From NCBI GenBank assembly GCA_017306015.1, contig JAFKJK010000017.1:1-64000 (forward strand): DNA of 64,000 nt, in the 5' to 3' direction. Origin of the DNA: Propionibacteriaceae bacterium (lineage in GTDB: Bacteria > Actinomycetota > Actinomycetes > Propionibacteriales > Propionibacteriaceae). A program made the position numbers and the translations under genes. The notes under the pieces are model-generated. The model did not search any database. It worked only from the letters and a program-made list of their open reading frames with translations, and was not told where the DNA came from. Positions 7,972 to 16,659 of the stretch are shown in pieces; the first letter of the stretch is position 1, and every line of letters starts with the position of its first letter.

Positions 7972-9715
7972 GCCGTGGTGGCAGTCAGCCGTCGTCTACC
8001 AGATCTACCCGCGGTCGTTCGCCGACTCCAACGGGGACGGGATCGGGGACCTTCGCGGCGTCCTCGATCACCTCGACTACCTGCAGCACCTCGGCGTCGA
8101 CGTCGTCTGGCTGTCGCCGATCTACGCCTCGCCGCAGCAGGACAACGGGTACGACATCTCCGACTACCGGCGGGTCGACCCGATCTTCGGCTCCGAGGAC
8201 GACCTCGACGACCTGATCGCCGGCCTGCACGGCCGAGGCATGCGGCTGGTCATGGACCTGGTCGTCAACCACACCTCCAGCGAGCACGAGTGGTTCCAGC
8301 GCTCCCGCTCGTCCCGGGACGATCCACTGCGCGACTGGTACCTCTGGCGTCCGCCGCGTCCGGGCCGTGTCGGGGGCACGCCCGGCGCCGAGCCGAACGA
8401 CTGGACCTCGGCGTTCTCCGGTCCGGCCTGGACGTGGGACGAGGCCACCGGCGAGTACTACCTGCACCTGTTCAGCAGCGGGCAACCCGACCTGAACTGG
8501 GACAACCCGGAGGTGCGCGGCGCCGTCCACGAGATGATGCGATGGTGGCTCCGGCGCGGCATCGACGGCTTCCGGATGGACGTCATCAACTTCATCTCGA
8601 AGGACCCGCTCGCGCTGACCACCGACGGGACGCCGTTCTCCGGAGACGGGCCCCGTCTGCACGACTACCTGCAGGAACTCCGCCGCGAGGTCTTCGACGC
8701 CGTCGACGGCGCGTGGTTCACGGTCGGTGAGATGCCGGGCGCGACGCTGACGCAGGCGCAGCTGGCCACGGCTCCCGAGCGCCGGGAGCTCGACATGATC
8801 TTCCAGTTCGAGCACGTCCAGCTGGACCACAACGGCTCGAAGTGGCAGCCGCACCCCGTGCGCTGGGCCGACCTCACCCGCTCGCTCGCCGCCTGGCAGG
8901 ACGGGCTGGCCGAGCGCGGCTGGAACTCCCTCTACTTCGAGAACCACGACCAGCCGCGGTCGGTCTCCCGGTGGGCGAGCGACGGCGAGCTCAGGGAGCG
9001 GGCGGCCAAGACGCTGGCCACGATCCTGCACCTCCAGCGCGGCACCCCGTTCATCTACCAGGGCCAGGAACTCGGCATGACCAACACGGCGCTCGCCTCG
9101 CGGGACGACCTGCGCGACATCGAGGCCGTCCGCCACTACGACGAGCTCGTCGCCGCGGGGACGCCCGCCGAAGAGGCGATGTCGCTGATCCGGCCGATGT
9201 GCCGCGACCACGCCCGCACGCCGATGCAGTGGACGGCTGACGACGGGGCCGGCTTCTGCATCCCCGGGGTGGTGCCGTGGCTCGGCATCAATCCGAACCA
9301 CCGCGAGCTCAATGCGGCCGACCAGGTCTCGCGTCCCGACTCGGTGTTCGGCCACTACCGGCGGCTGATCCAGCTGCGCCACGAGCACGCCGTCGTCCGC
9401 AGCGGGGCTTTCCACCTGCTCGAGGCCGACCACGAGCAGCTGTTCTGCTTCACCCGGACCCTGGGCGAGGAGTGCTGGCTGGTGATGGCGAACGTGAGCG
9501 ACCGTCCGGCCGAGCTCACCGCCGGCGTCCGGGACCTCGTCAGGGAGGGCTTCGAGCCGATCCTGGGGACGGAAGGTCCGGCGGCCGGCACGCCCACCGT
9601 CCTGCAGCCGTGGGAGTCGCTCGTCGTCGCCCTGGGACGCCGGGTGACGCTCGGGGACGGCGCGATCGGCTCGGCTGGCGGGCACCTCGGGTCGCTGGTG
9701 GGTGAGCGCAGCTAA
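7964..9715 (+). CDS. GH13 alpha-glucosidase, oligo-1,6-glucosidase type
   Basis: A 583-residue cytoplasmic GH13 enzyme starting SAVVYQIYPRSFADSNGDGIG, typical of oligo-1,6-glucosidases and related exo-glucosidases. Catalytic residues: Asp206 in GFRMDVIN, Glu256 in VGEMP and Asp329 in ENHDQPR. The residue after the nucleophile is Val207; in this subfamily Val at that place goes with alpha-1,6 activity and Thr with alpha-1,4, so isomaltose-type substrates are predicted. That fits the GH66 gene upstream. The start overlaps the preceding gene by eight bases. It is the last gene of the operon that begins at 1939. Confidence 0.9.
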   Translation: MAEPWWQSAVVYQIYPRSFADSNGDGIGDLRGVLDHLDYLQHLGVDVVWLSPIYASPQQDNGYDISDYRRVDPIFGSEDDLDDLIAGLHGRGMRLVMDLVVNHTSSEHEWFQRSRSSRDDPLRDWYLWRPPRPGRVGGTPGAEPNDWTSAFSGPAWTWDEATGEYYLHLFSSGQPDLNWDNPEVRGAVHEMMRWWLRRGIDGFRMDVINFISKDPLALTTDGTPFSGDGPRLHDYLQELRREVFDAVDGAWFTVGEMPGATLTQAQLATAPERRELDMIFQFEHVQLDHNGSKWQPHPVRWADLTRSLAAWQDGLAERGWNSLYFENHDQPRSVSRWASDGELRERAAKTLATILHLQRGTPFIYQGQELGMTNTALASRDDLRDIEAVRHYDELVAAGTPAEEAMSLIRPMCRDHARTPMQWTADDGAGFCIPGVVPWLGINPNHRELNAADQVSRPDSVFGHYRRLIQLRHEHAVVRSGAFHLLEADHEQLFCFTRTLGEECWLVMANVSDRPAELTAGVRDLVREGFEPILGTEGPAAGTPTVLQPWESLVVALGRRVTLGDGAIGSAGGHLGSLVGERS

Positions 9716-9737
9716 CGTTGCCGGGTGAGGAACACCT

Positions 9738-10988
9738 GTGGCTGCTGAGCAGCTGTCCGTGACGCCCGTCCGCTTCGCGGCGCTGCGCAATCGGCACTCA
9801 CGGCCGTACCTCTTCACTGCGGGGCTGTCGATGATGGCCGACAACATCGAGCACGTGATCACCTACTGGATGTTGTGGCAGGCGTTCCACTCACCCGTCC
9901 TGGTCGGCTTCCAGGTGATCGCGCACTGGCTGCCCTTCCTGCTGGGATCGGTGTACTTCGGCACCCTCGCCGAGCGGTACGACTGCCGACGGCTGATCCA
10001 GATCGGTCAGGGACTGTTCATGCTCGTCCAGGTGTGCTGGGCCGTGCTGTTCCTGACCGGGACGCTGCAGATGTGGCAGGCCTGCGTGTTGCTCGTCCTG
10101 CACGGCATGGCCGGCGCGATCTGGGGCCCCGCCGAGCAGATGCTGCTGCACGACTTCGTCGAGACCGACGCCGAGCTTCCCGGGGTGGTCCGGATGAACG
10201 CCACCTTCAAGAACATCGGCCTGCTGTGCGGTCCCGCGGTCGGTTCCGCGCTGCTGCTCCTCATCGGCCCGACGATGGGGCTGTTCGCGAACGTGCTGTT
10301 CTTCCTGCCGATGACGATCCTGATGCTCCGCACTCCGTTCACCGGGCACACCAAGCGGCATCAGCTGGCGGACGCTCCCCGCGAGCGCGTCACCATGCGA
10401 TCGGCCATCGGCGTCCTGGCCTCGCTGCGCTCGAACCGTCACCTCATCGGCATGATCGTGCTCGCCGGCCTCGTCGCGGTGACGATCGGCAACGCCCTGC
10501 AGGGATCGATGCCCGCGATGGCCGCCCGCCTCGGCGCCGGGCCGGACGGCCTGGGCTACGGCGTCCTGCTGTTCGCGAACGGGCTCGGCGGGGTGGTCGG
10601 CGGTTTCGTCCTGGAGGCGACCGGCTTCCTGCGTCCGACGCTCAAGGCGGCCATGGCGTCCACCGCCCTGTACGGCGCGGCGACGCTCGTGTTCGCCGTC
10701 AGCCCGTGGTACCCGCTCGCCGTGGTGGCGCTGGCGGCCAGCGGCTTCGCCGGCATCGCGTCCCTTTCCACCGCCCAGGCCGTGGTGCAGCTGGAGGCTC
10801 CCCCCGACCGGCGTGGACGCGTCTTCGGCGTCTACGGCATGTTCGCCTCGGGGCTGCAGGTCGGCAACGGCGTCACCATCGGCGGCCTCGGCGCGGCCGT
10901 CGGCATCCCCGCAGCGCTCGCCCTCTGCTCGGGCGCCCTCGTCGTCGGCACCGGCATCACCGCGCTCTACACGAGGCGTCGTCGCTGA
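9738..10988 (+). CDS. MFS transporter (MFS_3 / EntS-like)
   Basis: A 416-residue, 12-helix major facilitator protein starting at GTG 9738. The loop after helix 2 reads GTLAERYDCRRL, the MFS signature region, and a second copy of this motif type appears as APPDRRGRVFG in the C-terminal half. It resembles the EntS/MFS_3 exporters of drugs or small metabolites. It follows the alpha-glucosidase by 22 bases but has no evident link to sugar uptake, and may be co-transcribed by position only. It is convergent with the activase gene across a repeat array. Confidence 0.82.
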   Translation: MAAEQLSVTPVRFAALRNRHSRPYLFTAGLSMMADNIEHVITYWMLWQAFHSPVLVGFQVIAHWLPFLLGSVYFGTLAERYDCRRLIQIGQGLFMLVQVCWAVLFLTGTLQMWQACVLLVLHGMAGAIWGPAEQMLLHDFVETDAELPGVVRMNATFKNIGLLCGPAVGSALLLLIGPTMGLFANVLFFLPMTILMLRTPFTGHTKRHQLADAPRERVTMRSAIGVLASLRSNRHLIGMIVLAGLVAVTIGNALQGSMPAMAARLGAGPDGLGYGVLLFANGLGGVVGGFVLEATGFLRPTLKAAMASTALYGAATLVFAVSPWYPLAVVALAASGFAGIASLSTAQAVVQLEAPPDRRGRVFGVYGMFASGLQVGNGVTIGGLGAAVGIPAALALCSGALVVGTGITALYTRRRR

Positions 10989-11044
10989 ACGTCCGGGGCC
11001 GTGCCGAGGGCACGCGTCCCGAATCGTCTACAACCGGCGTCCGG

Positions 11045-11292
11045 TGAACCGAAGTACCTGTCCCCGACGGTTCAGGCCACCGGCGTCCGGTGAACCGAAG
11101 TACCTGTCCCCGACGGTTCAGCCCACCGGCGTCCGGTGAACCGAAGTACCTGTCCCCGACGGTTCAGGCGACCAGCGTCCGGTGAACCGAAGTACCTGTC
11201 CCCGACGGTTCAGCCCACCGGCGTCCGGTGAACCGAAGTACCTGTCCCCGACGGTTCAAGCCTGAACCGAAGTACCTGTCCCCGGCGGTTCA
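11045..11292 (+). repeat. REP cluster 1: six copies, five on an exact 46-bp period
   Basis: Six 30-bp copies start at 11045, 11091, 11137, 11183, 11229 and 11263. Each has arms TGAACCG and CGGTTCA around AAGTACCTGTCCCCGA (GG in the last copy). The first five are exactly 46 bp apart, with a conserved 16-base spacer containing CACCGGCGTCCGG, so the 46-bp unit was duplicated as a block. All copies face the same way. The array fills the gap between convergent genes ending at 10988 and 11299 and could act as hairpins at the ends of both transcripts. It is not CRISPR: the spacers are near-identical and there are no cas genes. Confidence 0.95.
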
Positions 11293-11298
11293 GGTGGG

Positions 11299-14200
11299 TC
11301 AGACTCCGGCGTCCTCCCAGACGTCGACCGGGGAGACCGGGGCGGGCGCGAGTCGGCTGAAGTCGAGCGCGTCCTCGCCCTCGGGGACGGGCTCCCCCGC
11401 GCGATGGCGCTTGTGCGCGGTGGCGACCATCAGCTTGATCCGGTTCAGCTGGTTGGTCTCCGACGCGCCCGGGTCGTAGTCGACGGAGACGACGTTGGCA
11501 TCGGGGTGGCGGCGGCGCAGCTCGGCGAACATGCCGCGCCCGACCACGTGATTCGGCAGGCACGCGAACGGCTGGGCACAGATGATGTTCGGCGCGCCGA
11601 GCTCGATCAGCTCGACCATCTCCGCGGTCAGCAGCCAGCCCTCGCCGGCGCGGGTGCCGATGGAGATGATCCCGTCCGCCTTCTTCGCCAGGTCGGCCAT
11701 CTTCGGCGGCAGGTCGAACTTGCCACCGGTCTTCCGCAGCGCGGTGATCACCGGGGCCTGGAACTTCTCGATCAGCCAGGTCGCCATCTTCTTGAAATGG
11801 TGGGACCGCCGGCCGATCCCCATCGTCTCCCACTGGTGCTGCGCCGAGTACAGCGGCATCAGGAAGAACTGCAGGATCCCCGGCAGCACCGCCTCGCAGC
11901 CCTCGGACTCGACCACGTCCACCACGTTGTTGTTGGCGTCCGGATGGAACTTCACCAGGATCTCGCCGACGATCCCCACCCGCGGACGCCGTGGCTCGCC
12001 GGTCAGCGGCAGCGCGTCGAACTCCCGGACGATCTGCCTGATCAGGCCCACATAGCCGAGGTTCTTCCCGAGCGAGCGCGAGTAGCCGCCGTACTGCAGG
12101 AACTCCTGGCAGACCTGGTCCCACTTGTCGTAGAGCGCCTTCGCCGAACCCGGCTCCAGCTCGTAGGGACGAACCCGCAGCAGCACCGTCTGCAGCAGGT
12201 CCCCCAGCACCAGCGCCTGGACGGCCGGGACGAGCAGGGACGGCGTGATCTTGAACCCCGGGTTCGACTCCAGCCCCTGGACGCTGATCGCCAGCACCGG
12301 CACCTGCGGGTACCCCGCGTCCGCCAGCGCCTTGCGCAGCAGCGACACGTAGTTCGTCGCCCGGCACATGCCGCCGGTCTGGGTGATCGCCACCGTTGTC
12401 CGGTCGGGATCGGCCTCCCCGGAGAGGATCTTGTTCACCAGCTGGCCGACCACCATGATCGCCGGGAAGCACGCGTCGTTGTGGACGTACTTCAACCCGG
12501 CCTCGACATCCTCCGACGACGCCTTCTCCAGCAGCTGGACGTTCAGGCCGAGCTTGCGCATCACCGGGATCACCAGCCGGAAGTGGATCGGCGCCATCTG
12601 CGGGGCGTAGATCGTGTGGGTGGCCCGGGCCTCCTCGTCGAACAGCCGGCGCTCGAACAGCGGCCCGAACGTGCTCACTGTCGCCGGCCCGCGCTCGGCC
12701 GCAGCCGCCTTCATCGACCGCAGCCGGATCGTCGCCGCACCGAGGTTGGAGACTTCGTCGATCTTCAGCAGGGTGTACATGTCGCCGGAGCGCTCCAGCA
12801 CCTCGGCGACCTGGTCGGTGGTGATCGCGTCCACCCCGCAGCCGAAACTGGTCAGCTGCACCAACTGCAGCTCGGGGGTGGCGGCGACCCGTCCGGCGGC
12901 TTCGTAGAGCCGGGTGTGGTACGCCCACTGGTCGCGGACGCGGATCGGCCGGGCCAGCGCCGAGGAGTCCGCGTCGACGATCGAGTCCTCGGTGAGGACG
13001 GCCATGCCGAGGGTGGTGATCAGGCTGGGAATGCCGTGGTGCACCTCCGGGTCGACGTGGTACGGACGCCCGGCGAGCACGATGCCCTTGATGCCGCGCT
13101 CGGCCATGTACGCCAGCGCCCGGGCACCCTCGGCGCGGATGTCGGCCTTGACCGACGCGTCCTCCTCGAACCCGGCCTGGACGGCCGCCCGGGCCTCCTC
13201 CAGCGTCACGTTCCAGTCGGCGAGGACGTCGACCAGCCGCTCGGCCAGCTTGGCCGGGTCGTTCAGGTTCAGCATCGGCGCCAGGAACCGCACCCCGGGG
13301 TCCTGCAGCCGGGGCAGGTTCTTCTCGATCACCTGCGGGTAGAACGCGACCACCGGGCAGTTGAAGTGGTTGTCAGCGCCCTCGACCGCCTTCGCCTCGA
13401 GCGGGACGCACGGGTAGAAGATCGTCCGAATGCCCTTGTCGAGAAGGTGTTCGATGTGGCCGTGGGCGAGCTTGGCCGGGTAGCAGATGTTCTCGGACGG
13501 GATCGACTCCATGCCGGTCTCGAACAGTTCGTGGCTGGAGCGTCCCGAGATCGTCACCCGGAAGCCGAGGCGGGTCAGGATCGTGAACCACAGCGGATAG
13601 TTCTCGTACATGTTCAGCACCCGGGGGATGCCGATGTCGCCGCGGGTGGCCTTGTCCTCGGTGAGCCGCCGGTAGCCGAACAGCCGCTTGTACTTGTAGT
13701 CGAACAGGTTCGGCACGTCCGACTTGGCCGGCACCTTCTCCGTCGACGCGCCACGCTCGCAGCGGTTGCCGGACACATGTCGGGTGCCGTCGGCGAAGTT
13801 GGAGATGGTCAGCTGGCAGTGGTTCTGGCACAGCCGGCAGGTGTCCAGGCGAGTCGCGACGCTGAAGCCGTCCAGCTCGGCGAGACCGAGGATCGACGAG
13901 CGCTCGCCGGTCTGCCAGTTGCGCTGCGCGGTCAGGGCGGCGCCGTACGCGCCCATCAGCCCGGCGATGTCGGGACGGATCACCTCGGCCCCGGTCTGCA
14001 GCTCGAAGGCGCGCAGCACGGCGTCGTTGAGGAACGTGCCGCCCTGGACGACCACCTTGCTGCCGAGCTGGGATGCGTCCTTGAGCTTGATCACCTTGTA
14101 CAGCGCGTTGCGGACGACCGAGTAGCTCAGCCCGGCGGCGATGTCGGCCTGGCTGGCACCCTCGCGCTGGGCCTGCTTGACCGAGGAGTTCATGAACACC

Positions 14201-15945
14201 GTGCAGCGGGTGCCGAGGTCGACCGGGGCGGCCGAGGTGAGCGCGTTGGCGGCGAAGGTCTGGATCTCGGTGTCCATGGACGCGGCGAAGGTCTGCAGGA
14301 AGGATCCACAGCCCGACGAGCAGGCCTCGTTGACCGCGATCGAGTCGACGGCCCCGCCGCGGATCTTCAGGTACTTCATGTCCTGGCCGCCGATGTCGAT
14401 CACCGAGGTGACGCCGGGCGCGACCTTCTCCGCCGCCCGGTAGTGGGCCATGGTCTCGATCTCGCCGTCGTCCAGCCGCAGGGCGGCCCGGATCAGACCC
14501 TCGCCGTAGCCGGTCACGCAGGCGCGGGCGAGGTAGGCCGCGTCCGGGAGTTCGGTGTGGATGCGGCGCAGGATCTGGATCGAAACCGCGATCGGGTCGT
14601 TGCTGCCCTGGTAGTGGTCGAAGACGATCCGGTCCTCGGAGTCGAGCAGGACGGCCTTGACGGTGGTCGAGCCGGCGTCGATGCCGAGGAACAGCGGCCC
14701 GGTGGCGTCCGCGAGTTCGGCGCGAGGGACGGACGTGGCGTGATGCCGTTCGTCGAACTCGGCGCGCTCGTCCGCGTCGGCGAACAGCGGGCGCATCCGC
14801 GCGCTGTTCAGCGGGATCAGGACGCGGTTGGACAGCCTGGCGATCAGATCGGACACTGTCGTCCCGGCGGACGCCGACACCTCCGAACGTCCCCGGACCG
14901 GCTGCGGGGATCCCGGGGCAAGCCCGGGATGACGCGGGGAGGAAGCCGACTCAGGGACGGTGCAGGGATCCTCACCCCTGCCCGTCGTCCCGGGCTTGAC
15001 CCGGGATCCCGTGAGATGGCCCGGAACCGTTCCCGGATCCTCACCCCAGCCCGTCATCCCGGGCTTGACCCGGGATCCCGTGAGATTGCCGGGGACGGTT
15101 CCGGAATCCCGGCTTTCGCCGGGATGACGCGAGGAGTGGTCGGCCTGACGGGACGAGTGCGTCGGCGACGCCGAGCCGGCGACCAGCGCGGCGCCGATGG
15201 CGACGTACAGGTGTGCGTTCTCCGGCGTGGTGAACGAGCTGACCTGCTCGGCCAGCGCGCGCTCGTACGCCTTGCGCAGCTGCGGGAGGAAGTGCAGCGG
15301 CCCGCCGAGGAAGACGACGTTGCCCCGGATCGGATGGCCGCAGGCGAGGCCCGCGATGGTCTGCGTGGCGACGGCGGCGAAGACGGACGCGGCCAGGTCG
15401 GTGTGGGGCGCACCCTGGTTCAGCAGCGGCTGCAGGTCGGACTTGGCGAAGACCCCGCACCGGGACGCGATCGGGTAGAGGTGCTGGTACGCCGCAGCCA
15501 GGTCGTCCAGGCCACCGGCGTCGGTGTGCAGCAGGGTCGCCATCTGGTCGATGAAGGCGCCCGTCCCGCCGGCGCAGGTGCCGTTCATCCGCTGCTCGAC
15601 GACCGGGTGCAGGAAGGTGATCTTGGCGTCCTCGCCGCCGAGCTCGATGACGACGTCGGCGGTGGGGTTGAACTTCTCGATGGCCGCGGTGCCGGCGATG
15701 ACCTCTTGGACGAAGTCGACGCCCATGACGTCGGCGACGCCGAGGCCGGCCGAGCCGGTGACCGCGCAGTGCAGCGGCTCGTCGCCGACGCGTTCGGCGA
15801 CGTCAGCGAGGAGGGTGCGCAGGGCGCCGCGGGCGTCCGCGTTGTGCCGGCGGTAGGCGCTGTAGCGAACCGAGTCGCCCTTCAGCACGACTGCCTTGAC
15901 CGTCGTCGAGCCGATGTCGAGCCCGAGTGAGGCGACTGCCACCAT
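11299..15945 (-). CDS. Acyl-CoA dehydratase activase-related protein (two activase domains plus DUF2229/HgdB-like region)
   Basis: A 1548-residue protein related to the ATP-dependent activators of 2-hydroxyacyl-CoA dehydratases. Residues 1-260 form a first ASKHA ATPase domain (LGLDIGSTTVKAVVL) with likely [4Fe-4S] cysteines in NGTCAGGTG and SRCGVFAKSD. Residues about 395-650 form a second (FLGIDAGSTTVKAVLL) with NEACSSGCGSF and TRCTVFMNSS. The rest (from about 680) matches the large C-terminal region of such proteins, with CRLCQNHCQL and a dehydratase-like tail. The start ATG 15945 has GGAGG five bases upstream. In known systems electrons pass with ATP hydrolysis to a radical dehydratase; no such partner subunit is nearby. 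The linker at residues about 271-347 is made of palindromic DNA repeats read in frame. Divergent from a TetR gene that probably controls it. Confidence 0.85.
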   Translation of the reverse strand: MVAVASLGLDIGSTTVKAVVLKGDSVRYSAYRRHNADARGALRTLLADVAERVGDEPLHCAVTGSAGLGVADVMGVDFVQEVIAGTAAIEKFNPTADVVIELGGEDAKITFLHPVVEQRMNGTCAGGTGAFIDQMATLLHTDAGGLDDLAAAYQHLYPIASRCGVFAKSDLQPLLNQGAPHTDLAASVFAAVATQTIAGLACGHPIRGNVVFLGGPLHFLPQLRKAYERALAEQVSSFTTPENAHLYVAIGAALVAGSASPTHSSRQADHSSRHPGESRDSGTVPGNLTGSRVKPGMTGWGEDPGTVPGHLTGSRVKPGTTGRGEDPCTVPESASSPRHPGLAPGSPQPVRGRSEVSASAGTTVSDLIARLSNRVLIPLNSARMRPLFADADERAEFDERHHATSVPRAELADATGPLFLGIDAGSTTVKAVLLDSEDRIVFDHYQGSNDPIAVSIQILRRIHTELPDAAYLARACVTGYGEGLIRAALRLDDGEIETMAHYRAAEKVAPGVTSVIDIGGQDMKYLKIRGGAVDSIAVNEACSSGCGSFLQTFAASMDTEIQTFAANALTSAAPVDLGTRCTVFMNSSVKQAQREGASQADIAAGLSYSVVRNALYKVIKLKDASQLGSKVVVQGGTFLNDAVLRAFELQTGAEVIRPDIAGLMGAYGAALTAQRNWQTGERSSILGLAELDGFSVATRLDTCRLCQNHCQLTISNFADGTRHVSGNRCERGASTEKVPAKSDVPNLFDYKYKRLFGYRRLTEDKATRGDIGIPRVLNMYENYPLWFTILTRLGFRVTISGRSSHELFETGMESIPSENICYPAKLAHGHIEHLLDKGIRTIFYPCVPLEAKAVEGADNHFNCPVVAFYPQVIEKNLPRLQDPGVRFLAPMLNLNDPAKLAERLVDVLADWNVTLEEARAAVQAGFEEDASVKADIRAEGARALAYMAERGIKGIVLAGRPYHVDPEVHHGIPSLITTLGMAVLTEDSIVDADSSALARPIRVRDQWAYHTRLYEAAGRVAATPELQLVQLTSFGCGVDAITTDQVAEVLERSGDMYTLLKIDEVSNLGAATIRLRSMKAAAAERGPATVSTFGPLFERRLFDEEARATHTIYAPQMAPIHFRLVIPVMRKLGLNVQLLEKASSEDVEAGLKYVHNDACFPAIMVVGQLVNKILSGEADPDRTTVAITQTGGMCRATNYVSLLRKALADAGYPQVPVLAISVQGLESNPGFKITPSLLVPAVQALVLGDLLQTVLLRVRPYELEPGSAKALYDKWDQVCQEFLQYGGYSRSLGKNLGYVGLIRQIVREFDALPLTGEPRRPRVGIVGEILVKFHPDANNNVVDVVESEGCEAVLPGILQFFLMPLYSAQHQWETMGIGRRSHHFKKMATWLIEKFQAPVITALRKTGGKFDLPPKMADLAKKADGIISIGTRAGEGWLLTAEMVELIELGAPNIICAQPFACLPNHVVGRGMFAELRRRHPDANVVSVDYDPGASETNQLNRIKLMVATAHKRHRAGEPVPEGEDALDFSRLAPAPVSPVDVWEDAGV
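14906..15131. repeat. Four GTCATCCCGGG-type palindromic elements inside the activase gene
   Basis: Four palindromic elements lie at about 14906-14940, 14982-15014, 15051-15083 and 15101-15131. Two read CATCCCGGGCTTGACCCGGG or a close variant, one is the same type inverted, and the last is of the AATCCCGGCTTTCGCCGGGA type. Read in the gene's frame they give peptides such as SRHPGESRDSG, TGSRVKPGMTG and PRHPGLAPGS. Such peptides are familiar from palindromic elements inserted into genes of other bacteria. They form the whole linker between the two activase domains without breaking the frame. Confidence 0.9.
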
Positions 15946-15960
15946 CGCGTCCTCCGTCCA

Positions 15961-16010
15961 GAACGATCATTCTGTCCGCTCGGTACGCTACCCCGTTACG
16001 CAAGATTGCG
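15961..16010 (+). promoter_or_regulatory. Candidate TetR operators between the activase and tetR genes
   Basis: Two palindromes lie in the 82-base divergent gap: GAACGATCATTC (15961-15972, 10 of 12 positions symmetric) and CGCAAGATTGCG (15999-16010, 5-bp arms). The first is close to the activase start, the second just before the TetR start, followed by a -10-like CACTAT. This placement suits control of both genes by the TetR protein. Confidence 0.45.
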
Positions 16011-16027
16011 CACTATAGGGTGGGTAT

Positions 16028-16603
16028 GTGGACGCCGTGACCAGAACTGTCTCGGCTCGCCAGGCCATCCTCAACGCCGCGGCCGAGCTGATCCGGCTGC
16101 ACGGCGTCGCGGGGACGTCCATCGCCGACGTGATCGCCCGCTCGGGTACGTCCGCGGGCGCGATCTACCACCACTTCGGGTCGAAGGAGCAGCTCGTCCT
16201 CGAGGTCGGGAAGGGCGCGATCGCCAGGCCGATGGCGATGATCCTGCGGACCCAGCCGGGGCTGTCGCCGGCCGACATCCTGCGCTCGGCGCTGGCCCGC
16301 GTCGCCGAGGACGAGGGCCTGGCCGAGTTGCTGCTGCAGATCTGGGCCGGCGCCAAGTCCGACCCCGCCCTGTTCGCGATGATGCGCGAGGAGGGGACGG
16401 CGATGAAGCGGCTCGTGATCGAGTTCATGCGCTCCTGGTGCGCGAAGAACGCACCGTCGGTCGACCCGACGAACCTGACCGACCTGCTGCTCGGTCTGGT
16501 GATGGGCTTCGCCGTCCAGCGCGCGCTCACCTTCGGCACCGACCTGGACACCTACGCCGACATCGGCGCCCAGGTCCTGGCCGCTGCGATCGAGACCCGG
16601 TAG
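16028..16603 (+). CDS. TetR family transcriptional regulator
   Basis: A 191-residue one-component regulator. The N-terminal TetR helix-turn-helix is clear (RQAILNAAAELIRLHG, then TSIADVIARSGTSAGAIYHHF). The C-terminal part is a ligand-binding helical domain with no recognisable specificity. The start is GTG 16028; GTG 16037 is also possible. It is divergent from the giant activase gene, with two palindromes in the gap, so it most likely represses that gene and itself. It is convergent with the sugar-binding protein gene at 16660, separated by a hairpin. Confidence 0.87.
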   Translation: MDAVTRTVSARQAILNAAAELIRLHGVAGTSIADVIARSGTSAGAIYHHFGSKEQLVLEVGKGAIARPMAMILRTQPGLSPADILRSALARVAEDEGLAELLLQIWAGAKSDPALFAMMREEGTAMKRLVIEFMRSWCAKNAPSVDPTNLTDLLLGLVMGFAVQRALTFGTDLDTYADIGAQVLAAAIETR

Positions 16604-16613
16604 CGGTCCCGGA

Positions 16614-16638
16614 CGGAGTCGGGTGCGTCCCGACTCCG
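16614..16638 (+). terminator. Hairpin terminator between tetR and the sugar ABC operon
   Basis: A perfect 10-bp stem, CGGAGTCGGG and CCCGACTCCG, with a five-base loop TGCGT. It sits between convergent genes ending at 16603 and 16660, so it can serve both strands. There is no T-run, as is usual in high-GC actinobacteria. Confidence 0.6.
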
Positions 16639-16659
16639 CCCGGTGCTGCGAGCGCGGGG

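Noticed and set aside
5021..9715. Starch or maltodextrin operon as the main reading of the first locus
   Set aside because: The GH66 motifs and Val after the GH13 nucleophile point to alpha-1,6-glucans; activity on maltodextrins by the middle GH13 enzyme remains possible.
9738..10988. Siderophore exporter because of EntS-like features
   Set aside because: No siderophore synthesis genes and no iron box are nearby; the iron locus is 33 kb away.
11045..11292. CRISPR-like array (30-bp repeats, short spacers)
   Set aside because: Spacers are only 16 bases and nearly identical to each other, the repeats occur singly elsewhere, and no cas genes are present.
11404..15930. Open frame of about 1500 codons antisense to the activase gene
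   Set aside because: It is a shadow caused by high third-position GC; the opposite strand carries clear conserved domains and a ribosome site.
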